DNA from: an uncultured Alteromonadaceae bacterium
GTDB taxonomy: Bacteria; Pseudomonadota; Gammaproteobacteria; Enterobacterales; Alteromonadaceae
Direction: 5' to 3'
Assembly: GCA_947494925.1 (NCBI GenBank)
Contig: CANLWS010000015.1
Location: 1-64,000 of the forward strand
DNA length: 64,000 nt
Shown: piece by piece, positions 53,923 to 62,728 of the stretch
Layout: the number at the start of each line of letters is the position of its first letter
Position numbering within the stretch: the first letter of the stretch is position 1
The notes under the pieces: model-generated
Seen by the model: the letters and a program-made list of their open reading frames with translations, nothing else
Told to the model about the DNA's origin: nothing
The model's database searches: none
Translations under genes and position numbers: made by a program

Positions 53923-54348
53923 ATGACAAACACTTATGCAATTAAAACCAGACTTTTTCCTGCTAAAATCAATTACGATGAAAGCGTCAGGCTGCTTTGC
54001 CTTTCTCTTGATAGAGTCCAATTACTCGGAGAATATTGTTTGGTTATCGTACTCAAGGACTGGACCATGGTTTATTTGTTCGGCCTGCCTGATGGGTCAA
54101 AACCAGAGCAGCGCTGGGGGCGAATTGTAACAGGCACAGTTGTCATTGATGGTTCTCAGCAATGCCAACCTGGTACTTACCTTTGTTCGGACCCTATTTC
54201 ACGTTCTCCTGGCACCCTTGCCCAAACCCACAGCGGTCAATCATTCTCGTTGTTTGGGCAAGGCAGAGAAATAGAACTGCCGGTCACGCACCTGGATAAA
54301 TTGCGCGCAGGAATGGCAATCGATTCAATCTTGGCTGATTCAGACTAG
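53923..54348 (+). CDS. Uncharacterised small protein
   Basis: About 141 residues, read away from the monooxygenase with a 73-base gap. The C-terminal two-thirds looks like a real folded protein (LKDWTMVYLFGLPDG, WGRIVTGTVVIDGSQQCQPGTYLCSDPISRS), mostly beta with two cysteines. The N-terminus is uncertain: no ribosome site precedes the ATG at 53923, and the first 30 residues look less conserved in style. No family is recognised. No signal peptide or membrane segment. Confidence 0.6.
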   Translation: MTNTYAIKTRLFPAKINYDESVRLLCLSLDRVQLLGEYCLVIVLKDWTMVYLFGLPDGSKPEQRWGRIVTGTVVIDGSQQCQPGTYLCSDPISRSPGTLAQTHSGQSFSLFGQGREIELPVTHLDKLRAGMAIDSILADSD

Positions 54349-54442
54349 TTGTGATATCAACATAAAAACAGAGCTGAATTCAACCTAACAAAGATCCAGT
54401 GATTAGATGTATACTTTTCATGTTGACGTCCGGGAGAGAATT

Positions 54443-55096
54443 ATGTCGATGTATGAAGTGTTAGTGTTTGCGGTTTTTGCAGGGCTGTTGGTTATATCTC
54501 CAGGTCCAAATGGTCTGTTAATCGCGAAAACCGTGACCAAAGGCAATCTCAAAAAAGCCAATGCCAACATCATCGGCTTCATTGCAGCCTTTTACCTCCA
54601 CGGCGCCTTTTCAATGCTCGGTATTTCGGCCATTTTATTGCAATCTGCAGACGCTTTTTTTGTGTTTAAAATTGTCGGTGCAACCTACCTGTTTTATATC
54701 GGTGTAAAATCGCTATTATCCGCTTTGAAAACCAGCACAAAAGATCTCCTCGAACCGCAAATGAGTCCAGAAAACACCCTCAACCACAAAGTTAAGGCCG
54801 GTGACTTTTTAGAAGGCTTTTTAACTAACGGACTCAATCCAAAAGTCTCATTATTTTATCTTGCTGCGTTTCCTCAGTTTATCGGGGCGAACGATTCTGT
54901 CGTTATGTGGTCTTTGCTGCTAATTACTGTTCATGCAACGATGAACTTAATTTGGTTCAGTTTTTTGGCGCAAGTTATTCACAAGTCCAAAACGCTTCCA
55001 ATTAAACGATATGTAAAACGTTGGCTAGATGGCATGACTGGCTTCCTATTCATCGGTTTTGCAGTGAAGTTATTGACTACAAAAAATGCGACTTAG
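54443..55096 (+). CDS. LysE/RhtB family exporter
   Basis: About 217 residues with six probable membrane segments. The family motif VISPGPNGLLIAKTVTKG is near the N-terminus and NGLNPKVSLFYLAAFPQF is the conserved mid phrase. It exports amino acids or similar small molecules across the inner membrane. The ATG at 54443 has GGGAGAGAA upstream and is preferred to the earlier frame start. It is convergent with a second LysE-family gene at 55185. Confidence 0.9.
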   Translation: MSMYEVLVFAVFAGLLVISPGPNGLLIAKTVTKGNLKKANANIIGFIAAFYLHGAFSMLGISAILLQSADAFFVFKIVGATYLFYIGVKSLLSALKTSTKDLLEPQMSPENTLNHKVKAGDFLEGFLTNGLNPKVSLFYLAAFPQFIGANDSVVMWSLLLITVHATMNLIWFSFLAQVIHKSKTLPIKRYVKRWLDGMTGFLFIGFAVKLLTTKNAT

Positions 55097-55184
55097 CTAT
55101 AAATCAATGTATTGATTGAGCTTCAATAAAATCAAGCAGGGATCGCAATGACAAAATTGCATACAGCACACGCTTGCGATCTAT

Positions 55185-55811
55185 TTATCGCTGTTTCATA
55201 AAAGCGACTGCCAATCCAGAAGACACAAAAGTCACGCCTGCACCTATGTTCAATCCAGATACAAGTTTAGGTTTGTTTCGCAACCAGTCTGATAATTGCG
55301 AAGAGAACACTCCCATTAAGCTAAAACCAGTAGCGGTCAATATGGCAAACCAAACGCCATAGCCAATCATCTGGACTGTCACTGAACCAAGTGAGGGGTT
55401 CACAAACTGTGGGACGAAGGCAAGAACGAACAGGCCAGGCTTTGGATTGAGTGCAGCTGACAGAAAACCGGTGCTAAATATTGTGCGAAAAGACTGTTTT
55501 TTGGCCGGCTCAAGAGAAAATAAATTACGAGAACGCAGTACCTTAACCCCTAACCAGATCAAATACCCTGCGCCTATCAATTTCACAGCATAAAATGCTA
55601 ATTCCGACGTTTGAATTAACAAGGTCAGACCGAATGTGGCCGCCAATACATGGAATAAAATACCGGCTCCAGAGGATAAACCGGATATAGTTGCGGCTAG
55701 CCTGCCTTGACTTAACCCTCTGCCAATCGCCAATAAATTATCTGGTCCGGGCGATATTACCAATAATAAACAAGCGAGTGTGTAAGTGATAAAAACCTCT
55801 AATGGAAACAT
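55185..55811 (-). CDS. LysE/RhtB family exporter (second copy)
   Basis: A 208-residue membrane protein with the family motif VISPGPDNLLAIGRGLSQG and the phrase ALNPKPGLFVLAFVPQFVNP. It is clearly a diverged paralogue of the 54443-55096 product rather than a recent copy. It starts 12 bases after the tautomerase-like gene and is probably in an operon with it. Substrate unknown; amino acid efflux is likely from the family. Confidence 0.9.
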   Translation of the reverse strand: MFPLEVFITYTLACLLLVISPGPDNLLAIGRGLSQGRLAATISGLSSGAGILFHVLAATFGLTLLIQTSELAFYAVKLIGAGYLIWLGVKVLRSRNLFSLEPAKKQSFRTIFSTGFLSAALNPKPGLFVLAFVPQFVNPSLGSVTVQMIGYGVWFAILTATGFSLMGVFSSQLSDWLRNKPKLVSGLNIGAGVTFVSSGLAVAFMKQR

Positions 55812-55823
55812 GTCCTCTCCTTA

Positions 55824-56210
55824 CTAAACATTAACCTTATACGTGAGATCATTGGCCTCATCACCCGTCATCCCTCTGAAACCCCATTGATATTTAGCTT
55901 GCTCTTTGATCGTTATCTCAATATCAATGGGTGTAATTGAAACTTTAGACTCTATCTCTCGGAACAACGTCTTGATGAGCTGTTTTTGTGTTTCAGGTTT
56001 TCGTCCTTCCATCATATTAATTTCTATGACAGTGTAAGCTTCACTTCTGCCTTCTGGATAAAGGAAATTTTCTCTTTCCAACGGCACAAAACGCTGAGCT
56101 TTTTTACCATCAGGCATCCCAAGAACGCTGCACAAACATTGATGGATAACATCAGATAATTTAGTCCTTATTGGATTCAATTGACTATCAATTCCATAAA
56201 CTACTATCAA
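55824..56210 (-). CDS. Tautomerase-fold protein lacking the N-terminal proline
   Basis: About 128 residues of the tautomerase/MIF-like family, with RFVPLERENFLYPEGRSEAYTVIEINMMEGRKPETQ and a WGFRGMTGDEA tail. The frame opens at an ATG at 56228, but a TTG at 56210 has the excellent site GAGGGA six bases upstream and gives the start MIVVYG. In both cases residue 2 is not the catalytic proline of classical tautomerases, so either chemistry differs or it is a non-enzymatic relative. It precedes a LysE exporter gene by 12 bases. Confidence 0.8.
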   Translation of the reverse strand: MIVVYGIDSQLNPIRTKLSDVIHQCLCSVLGMPDGKKAQRFVPLERENFLYPEGRSEAYTVIEINMMEGRKPETQKQLIKTLFREIESKVSITPIDIEITIKEQAKYQWGFRGMTGDEANDLTYKVNV

Positions 56211-56603
56211 TTTATTTCCCTCTATCAAGCGAAAAAATGTTTACTGTAAGCGTCCGGTTCGACAATCTAATTTGTCCAACGTTCAGTGATAAATGCAACA
56301 GAATCAAAGTGTTTGATATTTCTTAGAATTGCTCTATTGATAAAGATTGGACACTTTTCACCTAAATAACCACTAATCCTCAGGTAAAATAACCACCCAC
56401 TCATTTAAATTCATGGTCGAGAGAAAGTCTGCTCAGTCAAAATTAATTTAATGCTGTTAATGGCTCCGGAAATTAGCACGACCAGCAAACCAAGGTTCGA
56501 AGAAAGTATTTTACTGGAGTTTGCTGCGCCACTTGTTTTAGTTTGATATGAGTAATACTCTTACCCAAATACTAATCCGTTTGTTGTAAGTTTGAGTAGA
56601 TGT
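56211..56603. other. Intergenic region between divergent tautomerase and solute-binding genes
   Basis: Almost 400 bases of AT-rich DNA with no convincing gene. It must contain promoters for both directions. TGTCCAA near 56273 and TTGGACA near 56346 are complementary but 66 bases apart, so probably chance. Confidence 0.4.
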
Positions 56604-57299
56604 ATGTGCAGATTCTTAGCTTTTGTTCTGCTGCTTGTCAGCAAGCCATTTTTACTCAAAGCTGAACCGCTTATTGTCGCCATTTCTGACTTCCCACCCT
56701 CCATTGATTTATCCAACAAAAATTATGGTATTCATGGTGCCATAGTACTTAGTGCACTAAAAAAGACAGGACAACCATTTGAAATTAAAATTTATTCCTG
56801 GAGCAAAATTGCACAAATGCTGGACACACAGGATATATGCTCATTCGGATGGGTTAAAAACGAGGATAGACAGACGCGTTGGCAATATTCTGTGCCCTAT
56901 CATGCAGATACTTCCTATTTGTGGGGCAGAAAAGATAACCAGCTTAATCTTGCATCACTAGAGGATGCGACCAACTATCGCATTGGCGTCACCCGAGGAT
57001 TCAGCTACGGACAACAATTTGATGACGTGTTACTCAAGGTAGAAACAGATGAGGGCTTTGATGACGCAGTTAACCTCCGCAAGCTGTTAGGAGGACGCAT
57101 CGATTTGTTCCCCGGACAAGCACTGATAATCGAACCTATTCTGGCCAGCAGATTTGCCGAACAAGCTGATGAACTTGAACCCAAATTGGAAATAAACCGC
57201 CTGAGCCACCACTTTGTGTGCAACATCAACAGCGAGTTGGGTAAACATACAATCCAGAAATTAAATCCGTTACTCCCAGATTTGGAAAAAACACCTTAG
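56604..57299 (+). CDS. Periplasmic amino-acid-type solute-binding protein
   Basis: About 231 residues with a signal peptide (MCRFLAFVLLLVSKPFLLKA) followed by a class II periplasmic binding fold (EPLIVAISDFPPS, GIHGAIVLSALKKTGQPFEIKIYSWSKI). It is of the short SBP_bac_3 kind often found without ABC transporter genes in Alteromonadales and Pseudomonas. No transporter genes are adjacent, so it may serve sensing or be an orphan binder. The ATG at 56604 is preferred over a TTG at 56592. Confidence 0.82.
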   Translation: MCRFLAFVLLLVSKPFLLKAEPLIVAISDFPPSIDLSNKNYGIHGAIVLSALKKTGQPFEIKIYSWSKIAQMLDTQDICSFGWVKNEDRQTRWQYSVPYHADTSYLWGRKDNQLNLASLEDATNYRIGVTRGFSYGQQFDDVLLKVETDEGFDDAVNLRKLLGGRIDLFPGQALIIEPILASRFAEQADELEPKLEINRLSHHFVCNINSELGKHTIQKLNPLLPDLEKTP

Positions 57300-57320
57300 C
57301 ACTACAACGCATTGATGAAG

Positions 57321-58946
57321 TTACTCCGTTACATTGTGTTCACTGGCCATTGCCAAAGCTTCAGCAACACGAATACCGTCAATTCCTGCCGACCATATCC
57401 CTCCGGCATAACCCGCGCCTTCACCTGCGGGGTAGAGACCTTGAACGTTTACACTCTGATAGTCCGCATCACGTTTGATGCAGATGGGTGACGATGTTCG
57501 GGTTTCGACCCCGGTCAATAATCCATCTGCTTTGGCAAAGCCTTTGATTTGGCGTTCAAAAGCAGGAATGGCTTCACGGATTGCTTCTGTAACATAGTCA
57601 GGCACCACCTGACTTAAGTCCGTTAATTGAATGCCTGGGGTGTAAGAAGGTTTTACCTCGCCCAACTCTTCACTGGATTTTCCAGTTAGAAAATCACCAA
57701 TAAGTTGCGCCGGTGCATGATAATTTTCACCTCCCGCCGCAAACGCCATTTCCTCCAAACGGCGCTGCAATTCTATACCTGCCAATGGGTGCCCCATATA
57801 ATCTTGTTCAGGGGTTATGCCCACGACAATTGCACTATTGGCATTGCGCTCATGACGGGAGTATTGGCTCATCCCATTAGTTACCACCCTACCCGGCTCC
57901 GAAGCTGCTGCTACAACAGTGCCGCCGGGACACATACAAAAACTATATACTGTCCGCCCGTTTTTGCAGTGATGAACGAGCTTATAATCAGCTGCTCCCA
58001 AAATCGGGTTACCTGCATTGTCACCAAAACGACAGCGATCAATCATGCTCTGCTCGTGTTCGATCCTAAACCCAACAGAAAAAGGTTTAGCTTCTATGTA
58101 AACACCTTGCTCATAAAGAGATTCAAAGGTATCCCGTGCGCTGTGACCTATTGCCAAAATCACTTGTTGGCAGTTTAGGTATTCTCCTCCCGACAAAAAT
58201 AGTCCTTTGATGTTGAAATGATCGCTATCGCCTTCCAGATCCAATTTTTCGACTCTCGTGCTGAAACGGATTTCTCCCCCTAAGGCGATTATTTCCTCAC
58301 GCATTTTTTCCACCATGTTAACCAACTTAAATGTGCCAATATGGGGTTTACTCACATACAATATTTCTTCTGGTGCGCCAGCTTTGACAAATTCATGTAG
58401 AACCTTGCGGCCATAATGTTTTCGGTCTTTCACCTGACTATATAATTTACCGTCAGAAAACGTGCCTGCCCCCCCTTCTCCAAACTGCACATTAGATTCA
58501 GGGTTGAGCGGCTGTTTGCGCCAGAAGCCAAAGGTGTCTTTAGTGCGCTCACGCACCGCTTTACCGCGCTCCAATACAATAGGTTTAAACCCCATTTGAG
58601 CAAGAATCAAAGCAGCAAACAGACCGCATGGCCCGAGACCCACTACCACAGGTCTGTGAGTCAGCTCTGATGGCGCTTTTGCCACAAATTTATAGCGCAT
58701 ATCAGGCGTGAGTCGAACCTGCGGATCCTGGGCAAAATGTGGGAGTAATTCCGCCTGATTTTTCACTTCAACATCAAGGGTATAAATAAGTTGTATGGCC
58801 TTGTTATTACGAGCGTCATAGCCCCTCTTAAACAAGTCAAATGATATCAACTGACTCTGACTAATCTTAAGTTTACTTAAAATGGCTTGCTCTATAGCTT
58901 GCTCATCATGATCGAGGGGTAATTTAATATCTGTTAAACGCAGCAT
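57321..58946 (-). CDS. FAD-dependent dehydrogenase of the COG2509 group
   Basis: A 541-residue flavoprotein. An N-terminal ferredoxin-like domain of about 90 residues precedes the FAD-binding motif VVGLGPCGLFAALILAQMGF and ERGKAVRERTKDTFGFW. Typical family phrases follow: VQFGEGGAGTFSDGKLYSQ, FSVGFRIEHEQ and YPAGEGAGYAGGI near the end. Related proteins are annotated as NAD(FAD)-utilising dehydrogenases; the reaction is not well defined. Monocistronic, convergent with the solute-binding gene. Confidence 0.88.
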   Translation of the reverse strand: MLRLTDIKLPLDHDEQAIEQAILSKLKISQSQLISFDLFKRGYDARNNKAIQLIYTLDVEVKNQAELLPHFAQDPQVRLTPDMRYKFVAKAPSELTHRPVVVGLGPCGLFAALILAQMGFKPIVLERGKAVRERTKDTFGFWRKQPLNPESNVQFGEGGAGTFSDGKLYSQVKDRKHYGRKVLHEFVKAGAPEEILYVSKPHIGTFKLVNMVEKMREEIIALGGEIRFSTRVEKLDLEGDSDHFNIKGLFLSGGEYLNCQQVILAIGHSARDTFESLYEQGVYIEAKPFSVGFRIEHEQSMIDRCRFGDNAGNPILGAADYKLVHHCKNGRTVYSFCMCPGGTVVAAASEPGRVVTNGMSQYSRHERNANSAIVVGITPEQDYMGHPLAGIELQRRLEEMAFAAGGENYHAPAQLIGDFLTGKSSEELGEVKPSYTPGIQLTDLSQVVPDYVTEAIREAIPAFERQIKGFAKADGLLTGVETRTSSPICIKRDADYQSVNVQGLYPAGEGAGYAGGIWSAGIDGIRVAEALAMASEHNVTE

Positions 58947-59130
58947 AATGATCGTACTCAGGAAATCACCGGACAGCCTTTCTGTCAGGGCAAAGCATTT
59001 TAATTCAGTGCATTTAGTTTAGATAGGGAAAATGCGACTCAGAATGAAACAATTTAAATCGTACTCTTGTGTTTTGACCGCGCTTCTTTAAACTTGTCGA
59101 ACCCGTAAACCGCTAAATAGCCTGCCCTAC

Positions 59131-59454
59131 ATGACCTTTGTAGTAGTCGACAACTGTATTAAATGTAAATACACAGATTGTGTTGCTGTTTGCCCCGTCG
59201 ACGCATTTTTTGAAGGACCAAATTTTTTAGTGATTGATCCGGCAATATGCATTGATTGCGCACTTTGTGTGCCAGAATGTCCAGCTGATGCCATATTTCA
59301 GGATACCGAGCTACCTCCTGAACAGACTGAATATCTGGCGATTAATGCACAATTGTGTCAGGAATGGCCAAACATCACAGAGATTATCGCTCCCCCGTTA
59401 GATGCAGACGAATGGAATGGTGTAGCGAACAAATTGCCACTTTTGGAGAAATAG
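59131..59454 (+). CDS. fdxA: 7Fe ferredoxin (FdxA)
   Basis: A 107-residue ferredoxin with the 3Fe-4S ligands Cys9, Cys17 and Cys50 and the 4Fe-4S ligands Cys21, Cys40, Cys43 and Cys46, from comparison with Azotobacter FdI. The free cysteine found four residues after Cys20 in FdI is alanine here (Ala25 in CPVDAFFEG). It carries electrons at low potential in the cytosol. The C-terminal 50 residues match the family extension. Convergent with rlmE. Confidence 0.93.
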   Translation: MTFVVVDNCIKCKYTDCVAVCPVDAFFEGPNFLVIDPAICIDCALCVPECPADAIFQDTELPPEQTEYLAINAQLCQEWPNITEIIAPPLDADEWNGVANKLPLLEK

Positions 59455-59473
59455 AAAACCAATTTGCTCCTGA

Positions 59474-59512
59474 TAAAACTAGGCGCATAGTATATACTTA
59501 ACCCTAGTTTTA
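59474..59512. terminator. Candidate bidirectional terminator between fdxA and rlmE
   Basis: TAAAACTAGG and its perfect complement CCTAGTTTTA flank a 19-base AT-rich loop, 20 bases after the fdxA stop and 13 bases before the rlmE stop. The stem is weak in GC, so it may be an inefficient terminator. Confidence 0.4.
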
Positions 59513-59524
59513 ACCTGACGTTAC

Positions 59525-60145
59525 CTACCCTTTAAACCCTTTAGCGACAATATATACTTCCCGTGAACGCGGCCGAGAAGCTGCCGGTTTACGAACCAGT
59601 ACTTTGTTAAAAGAGGTTCGCACGTCTTTCACATACTCTTCGTATCCCACACCCTGGAATACTTTTGCACAAAAACTGCCCCCTGGTTTCAGTACGTTGC
59701 GCGCCATATCCAAAGCCAGTTCAACCAGATACATGGATGAGTATTGATCGGTTGCATTGACTCCACTGATATTGGGCGCCATGTCTGACACCACAACGTC
59801 CACTCTATCACCTTCCAGTGTATTGAGAATTTCGTTGTATACAGCCTCCTCGGTAAAATCCCCCTGAATAAAGGAGACACCAAGTATCCCGTCCATGGGC
59901 AAAATGTCAGAGGCGATAACACGCCCTGAATCTCCGACTATGGGGGCAACTATCTGAGACCAACCACCTGGAGCTGAGCCCAAGTCCATCACAATACTGC
60001 CCGAACGAAACAGCTTATCTTTATCGTTTATTTCGATAAGTTTATAGCTAGCACGAGAACGATAACCGTCTGCCTGCGCCTTTTTTACATAAGGATCATT
60101 GACGTGTTCGTCCAGCCATTTCTTACTGGTTTTAGATCGGGCCAT
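59525..60145 (-). CDS. rlmE: RlmE, 23S rRNA 2'-O-ribose methyltransferase
   Basis: A 206-residue SAM-dependent enzyme that methylates U2552 of 23S rRNA. The SAM site [11 protein letters not shown], the catalytic aspartate in [11 protein letters not shown], the lysine in FCAKVFQG and the glutamate in [11 protein letters not shown] complete the K-D-K-E tetrad (first Lys in RASYKL). Length is usual. In many gammaproteobacteria rlmE is followed by ftsH, but here the fdxA gene is downstream in the opposite direction. Confidence 0.95.
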   Translation of the reverse strand: MARSKTSKKWLDEHVNDPYVKKAQADGYRSRASYKLIEINDKDKLFRSGSIVMDLGSAPGGWSQIVAPIVGDSGRVIASDILPMDGILGVSFIQGDFTEEAVYNEILNTLEGDRVDVVVSDMAPNISGVNATDQYSSMYLVELALDMARNVLKPGGSFCAKVFQGVGYEEYVKDVRTSFNKVLVRKPAASRPRSREVYIVAKGFKG

Positions 60146-60366
60146 AATATGAGTCTGCTAATCGTGTTACTAAATCGGCGCTTATTGTATGCTGGCTCGC
60201 TAGATTTGCAACTTAGCACACGAATATAAATTGATTGTAGCCAATCCATAATAATTCGCCTCTTTCACCTGACTTGAAACAGGCTAAGGGTTACAATTCT
60301 CTGCGTTATAAGTTCTATGACTATCCATGTGCCTATTTTCACCAAAAAACAACAAGAACCCAATAT

Positions 60367-61125
60367 ATGAAACTAGACGATGTTAAAAAGCTTCATCAAA
60401 AAAAATACCGCACCCAATTGGGTTACTATTTGGTGGAAGGCGAACATCTCGTGCTTGAGTTGCAAAAAGCAGCGAAAAAAAGATCATATATTAAAAATGT
60501 GAGCTTGTACGTTACTGAAGAATATCAAGATTGGGCAAATCAGTTGGACGCCAATTTTAGTGTTTCAACAATCAACAAAAAACAAATGGCGCATATAAGC
60601 AATACAGAAACACCCCAGGGGCTCGTTGCCTGTGTGCCTTTGCCGCAATTGTCGCAACAAGACAAGCTTGGTGACCAACTTGTGTACGAGCAGTCCATTC
60701 GTTCTATTTATCTTCATGAAGTGCAAGATCCGGGCAATTTGGGTACCATTCTGAGAACGCTTGCCTGGTTCGGGAACTTCAGATTATTACTCAGTCCCAA
60801 TAGCGTCGACCCCTTTAATCCTAAAGTGGTACGGGCCAGCATGGGCGCTATATTCCATGTACCTATTGAACTTGGGGTGGAATTAAGCGACTTACAAAGT
60901 CGTTTTAACAAGTTTGCCTACCTGGATATGCAAGGTACTGAAGTAAACAACCACACATTTTCGAACTATGATTGTTATTTATTCGGCAATGAAGCCAGAG
61001 GAGTGCCGTCTGAAGCACTCTCTGATTGTGATGCAGATCCTTTTACTATTGCCGGAAGCGGGAGTATTGACTCTCTTAATCTGGCTAGCGCAGTGAATAT
61101 CTGCGCGTATCAATTGTCACTTTAG
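60367..61125 (+). CDS. SpoU/TrmH-family RNA methyltransferase
   Basis: About 252 residues with the two-domain build of SpoU enzymes. The N-terminal substrate-binding part includes KKYRTQLGYYLVEGEHLV. The knotted catalytic part includes LHEVQDPGNLGTILRTLAWF, LFGNEARGVPSE and SIDSLNLASAVNICAYQL, which are motifs 1 to 3. It probably makes a 2'-O-methylation in rRNA or tRNA; the target nucleotide cannot be told. The ATG at 60367 is preferred over the earlier in-frame start at 60274 because it matches the family N-terminus. Confidence 0.9.
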   Translation: MKLDDVKKLHQKKYRTQLGYYLVEGEHLVLELQKAAKKRSYIKNVSLYVTEEYQDWANQLDANFSVSTINKKQMAHISNTETPQGLVACVPLPQLSQQDKLGDQLVYEQSIRSIYLHEVQDPGNLGTILRTLAWFGNFRLLLSPNSVDPFNPKVVRASMGAIFHVPIELGVELSDLQSRFNKFAYLDMQGTEVNNHTFSNYDCYLFGNEARGVPSEALSDCDADPFTIAGSGSIDSLNLASAVNICAYQLSL

Positions 61126-61200
61126 AATTGAACATTCAGATTGCTAGCTTGAATCGAGCACATTAAACAGAATTAATGTTTGTTTGTCATCTGGCCCGCA

Positions 61201-62127
61201 CTATCGGGGAGACAAATGCACTCCTGCCAGCATACATCGCACAGACCCGCCTGCCGACTCCAATGCAGTTACATCCAATGGCACCAATTCGACACTTTGT
61301 TGCAATATAGCGCGCTGCTCTTCTGTTAAGGCCTGTGCAGCGGTTGTGGATAAAGCTAACAGTCTTTTTCCATTCCCAATAAGTTCGATAGCATTGCCAC
61401 AAAACTGATTAATCTGTTGATGAGAAAGACCAATCACCTGCCTGCCAGAATCCAAAAAACGTTGCACCAGTTCACGCTTTCGCTTTCCACTTTGGATCAG
61501 ATCGAGTCCCAGCATGACAAACTCCGTTCCAATGCACATCAATACATTGGTGTGATAAACCGGGAGCCCTGACGAATCAGCAGCGTCAAACAGCATTGGT
61601 TCGTAGTTAAAATGACTGCAAAATCGTTCAAGAACCAGTGGATTGGCACGATTAGAGCGAGCCGCATAAACAACTCTTTCAAGGTGATCTAGCACCATAG
61701 CGCCCGTGCCTTCCAGATAAATCTCGTCGTATTCCAAACCAGAATAATCCACCACGTCCTGCACACGATAGTATGCTTTTAACATATCAATAATATCGAC
61801 TCTGCGTTCCAGACGTCTGTTTTCTGCATACATGGGATAGATAGCTACATGGCCTCCCGCATGAGTGGAAAACCAATTGTTGGGGAAAACGGAATCAGGG
61901 GTTTGAGTTGTGGCATCGTCAAACAAATGTACTGTCACACCTCTTGACTCAAGGGTCGTTTTCATGTTTGTGACCTGTGAGTAAGCAATTTTCGCTTGCT
62001 GACCAGGCGATAATTCCGACTCCATTTTCTGAAAGCCATTGTCACCCGCCGTCTGTGGGTTAGTGTGAAAATGTTGTGGCCTGACCATGACCACTGCACG
62101 AGGAGCTTGCGGATTATTAAATGTCAT
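61201..62127 (-). CDS. ctlX: Citrulline utilisation hydrolase, CtlX family
   Basis: A 308-residue guanidino-group-modifying enzyme of the amidinotransferase superfamily. The phrases PDSVFPNNWFSTHAGGH, EGTGAMVLDH, HTNVLMCIGTEF and the C-terminal GGSVRCMLAGVHL, with the likely catalytic Cys, are in place. Related proteins are called CtlX and act in citrulline or arginine metabolism; the reaction is taken from the family. Divergent from an Lrp-type regulator with a 126-base shared region. Confidence 0.88.
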   Translation of the reverse strand: MTFNNPQAPRAVVMVRPQHFHTNPQTAGDNGFQKMESELSPGQQAKIAYSQVTNMKTTLESRGVTVHLFDDATTQTPDSVFPNNWFSTHAGGHVAIYPMYAENRRLERRVDIIDMLKAYYRVQDVVDYSGLEYDEIYLEGTGAMVLDHLERVVYAARSNRANPLVLERFCSHFNYEPMLFDAADSSGLPVYHTNVLMCIGTEFVMLGLDLIQSGKRKRELVQRFLDSGRQVIGLSHQQINQFCGNAIELIGNGKRLLALSTTAAQALTEEQRAILQQSVELVPLDVTALESAGGSVRCMLAGVHLSPR

Positions 62128-62253
62128 TTACTATCTTCCAGATAAACAAGGAACAATCTGGATAGTGTAATTTTTTGACATGACAGTTAATATGGTAAAT
62201 TGATATACAATTTACTTAATTATTTATCACTATTAACAATTCAATTGAACATT

Positions 62254-62715
62254 ATGACAAATCAATTAGATCTTCCCAGTCAATCAGCCCCCACAATGAA
62301 TGATGCCCTGGATAAGAAACTGATATCCGCTTTGCGTTCAGATGGACGGGCTTCTGTATCAAAACTGTCGACTCTTCTGCATGTATCCAGAGGCACAATA
62401 CAGAACAGATTGGACAGGCTCATCAACAGTGGCGCGATTCTGGGTTTCACTATTCGGGCCCATGATGAACTCGAATCCAATATCGTTAGAGCCATTATGA
62501 TGATTGAAGTGGCAGGAAAATCCACCAATCAGGTGATCAAAGAATTACGTGGATTGCCTGAACTGATCAAGATCCACACCACCAATGGCGCCTGGGATTT
62601 AGTGGCTGAAATACACACCCAAACCCTGACGGATTTTGACAGGGTATTGGGTGAAGTCAGAATGATAAAAGGGGTACTTAACAGTGAAACCAGTTTGCTG
62701 TTGAGAACAGTTTAA
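62254..62715 (+). CDS. Lrp/AsnC-family transcription regulator
   Basis: About 153 residues. The N-terminal helix-turn-helix (ISALRSDGRASVSKLSTLL then SRGTIQNRLDRL) and C-terminal RAM ligand domain (VRAIMMIEVAGKSTNQVI, IHTTNGAWDLVAEIHT) are complete. It probably senses an amino acid and controls the divergent ctlX. The ATG at 62254 gives a normal N-terminus; the earlier in-frame start at 62200 would lie inside the promoter region. No strong ribosome site is visible. Confidence 0.9.
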   Translation: MTNQLDLPSQSAPTMNDALDKKLISALRSDGRASVSKLSTLLHVSRGTIQNRLDRLINSGAILGFTIRAHDELESNIVRAIMMIEVAGKSTNQVIKELRGLPELIKIHTTNGAWDLVAEIHTQTLTDFDRVLGEVRMIKGVLNSETSLLLRTV

Positions 62716-62728
62716 GGACTAACTCCCG

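Noticed and set aside
53936-54130. Alternative frame MQLKPDFFLLKSITM overlapping the small protein at 53923
   Set aside because: It ends early and does not contain the better folded C-terminal part read in the other frame.
55097-55184. Terminator between the two convergent LysE genes
   Set aside because: No stem with a T-run was found; the gap is short and the genes may end by other means.
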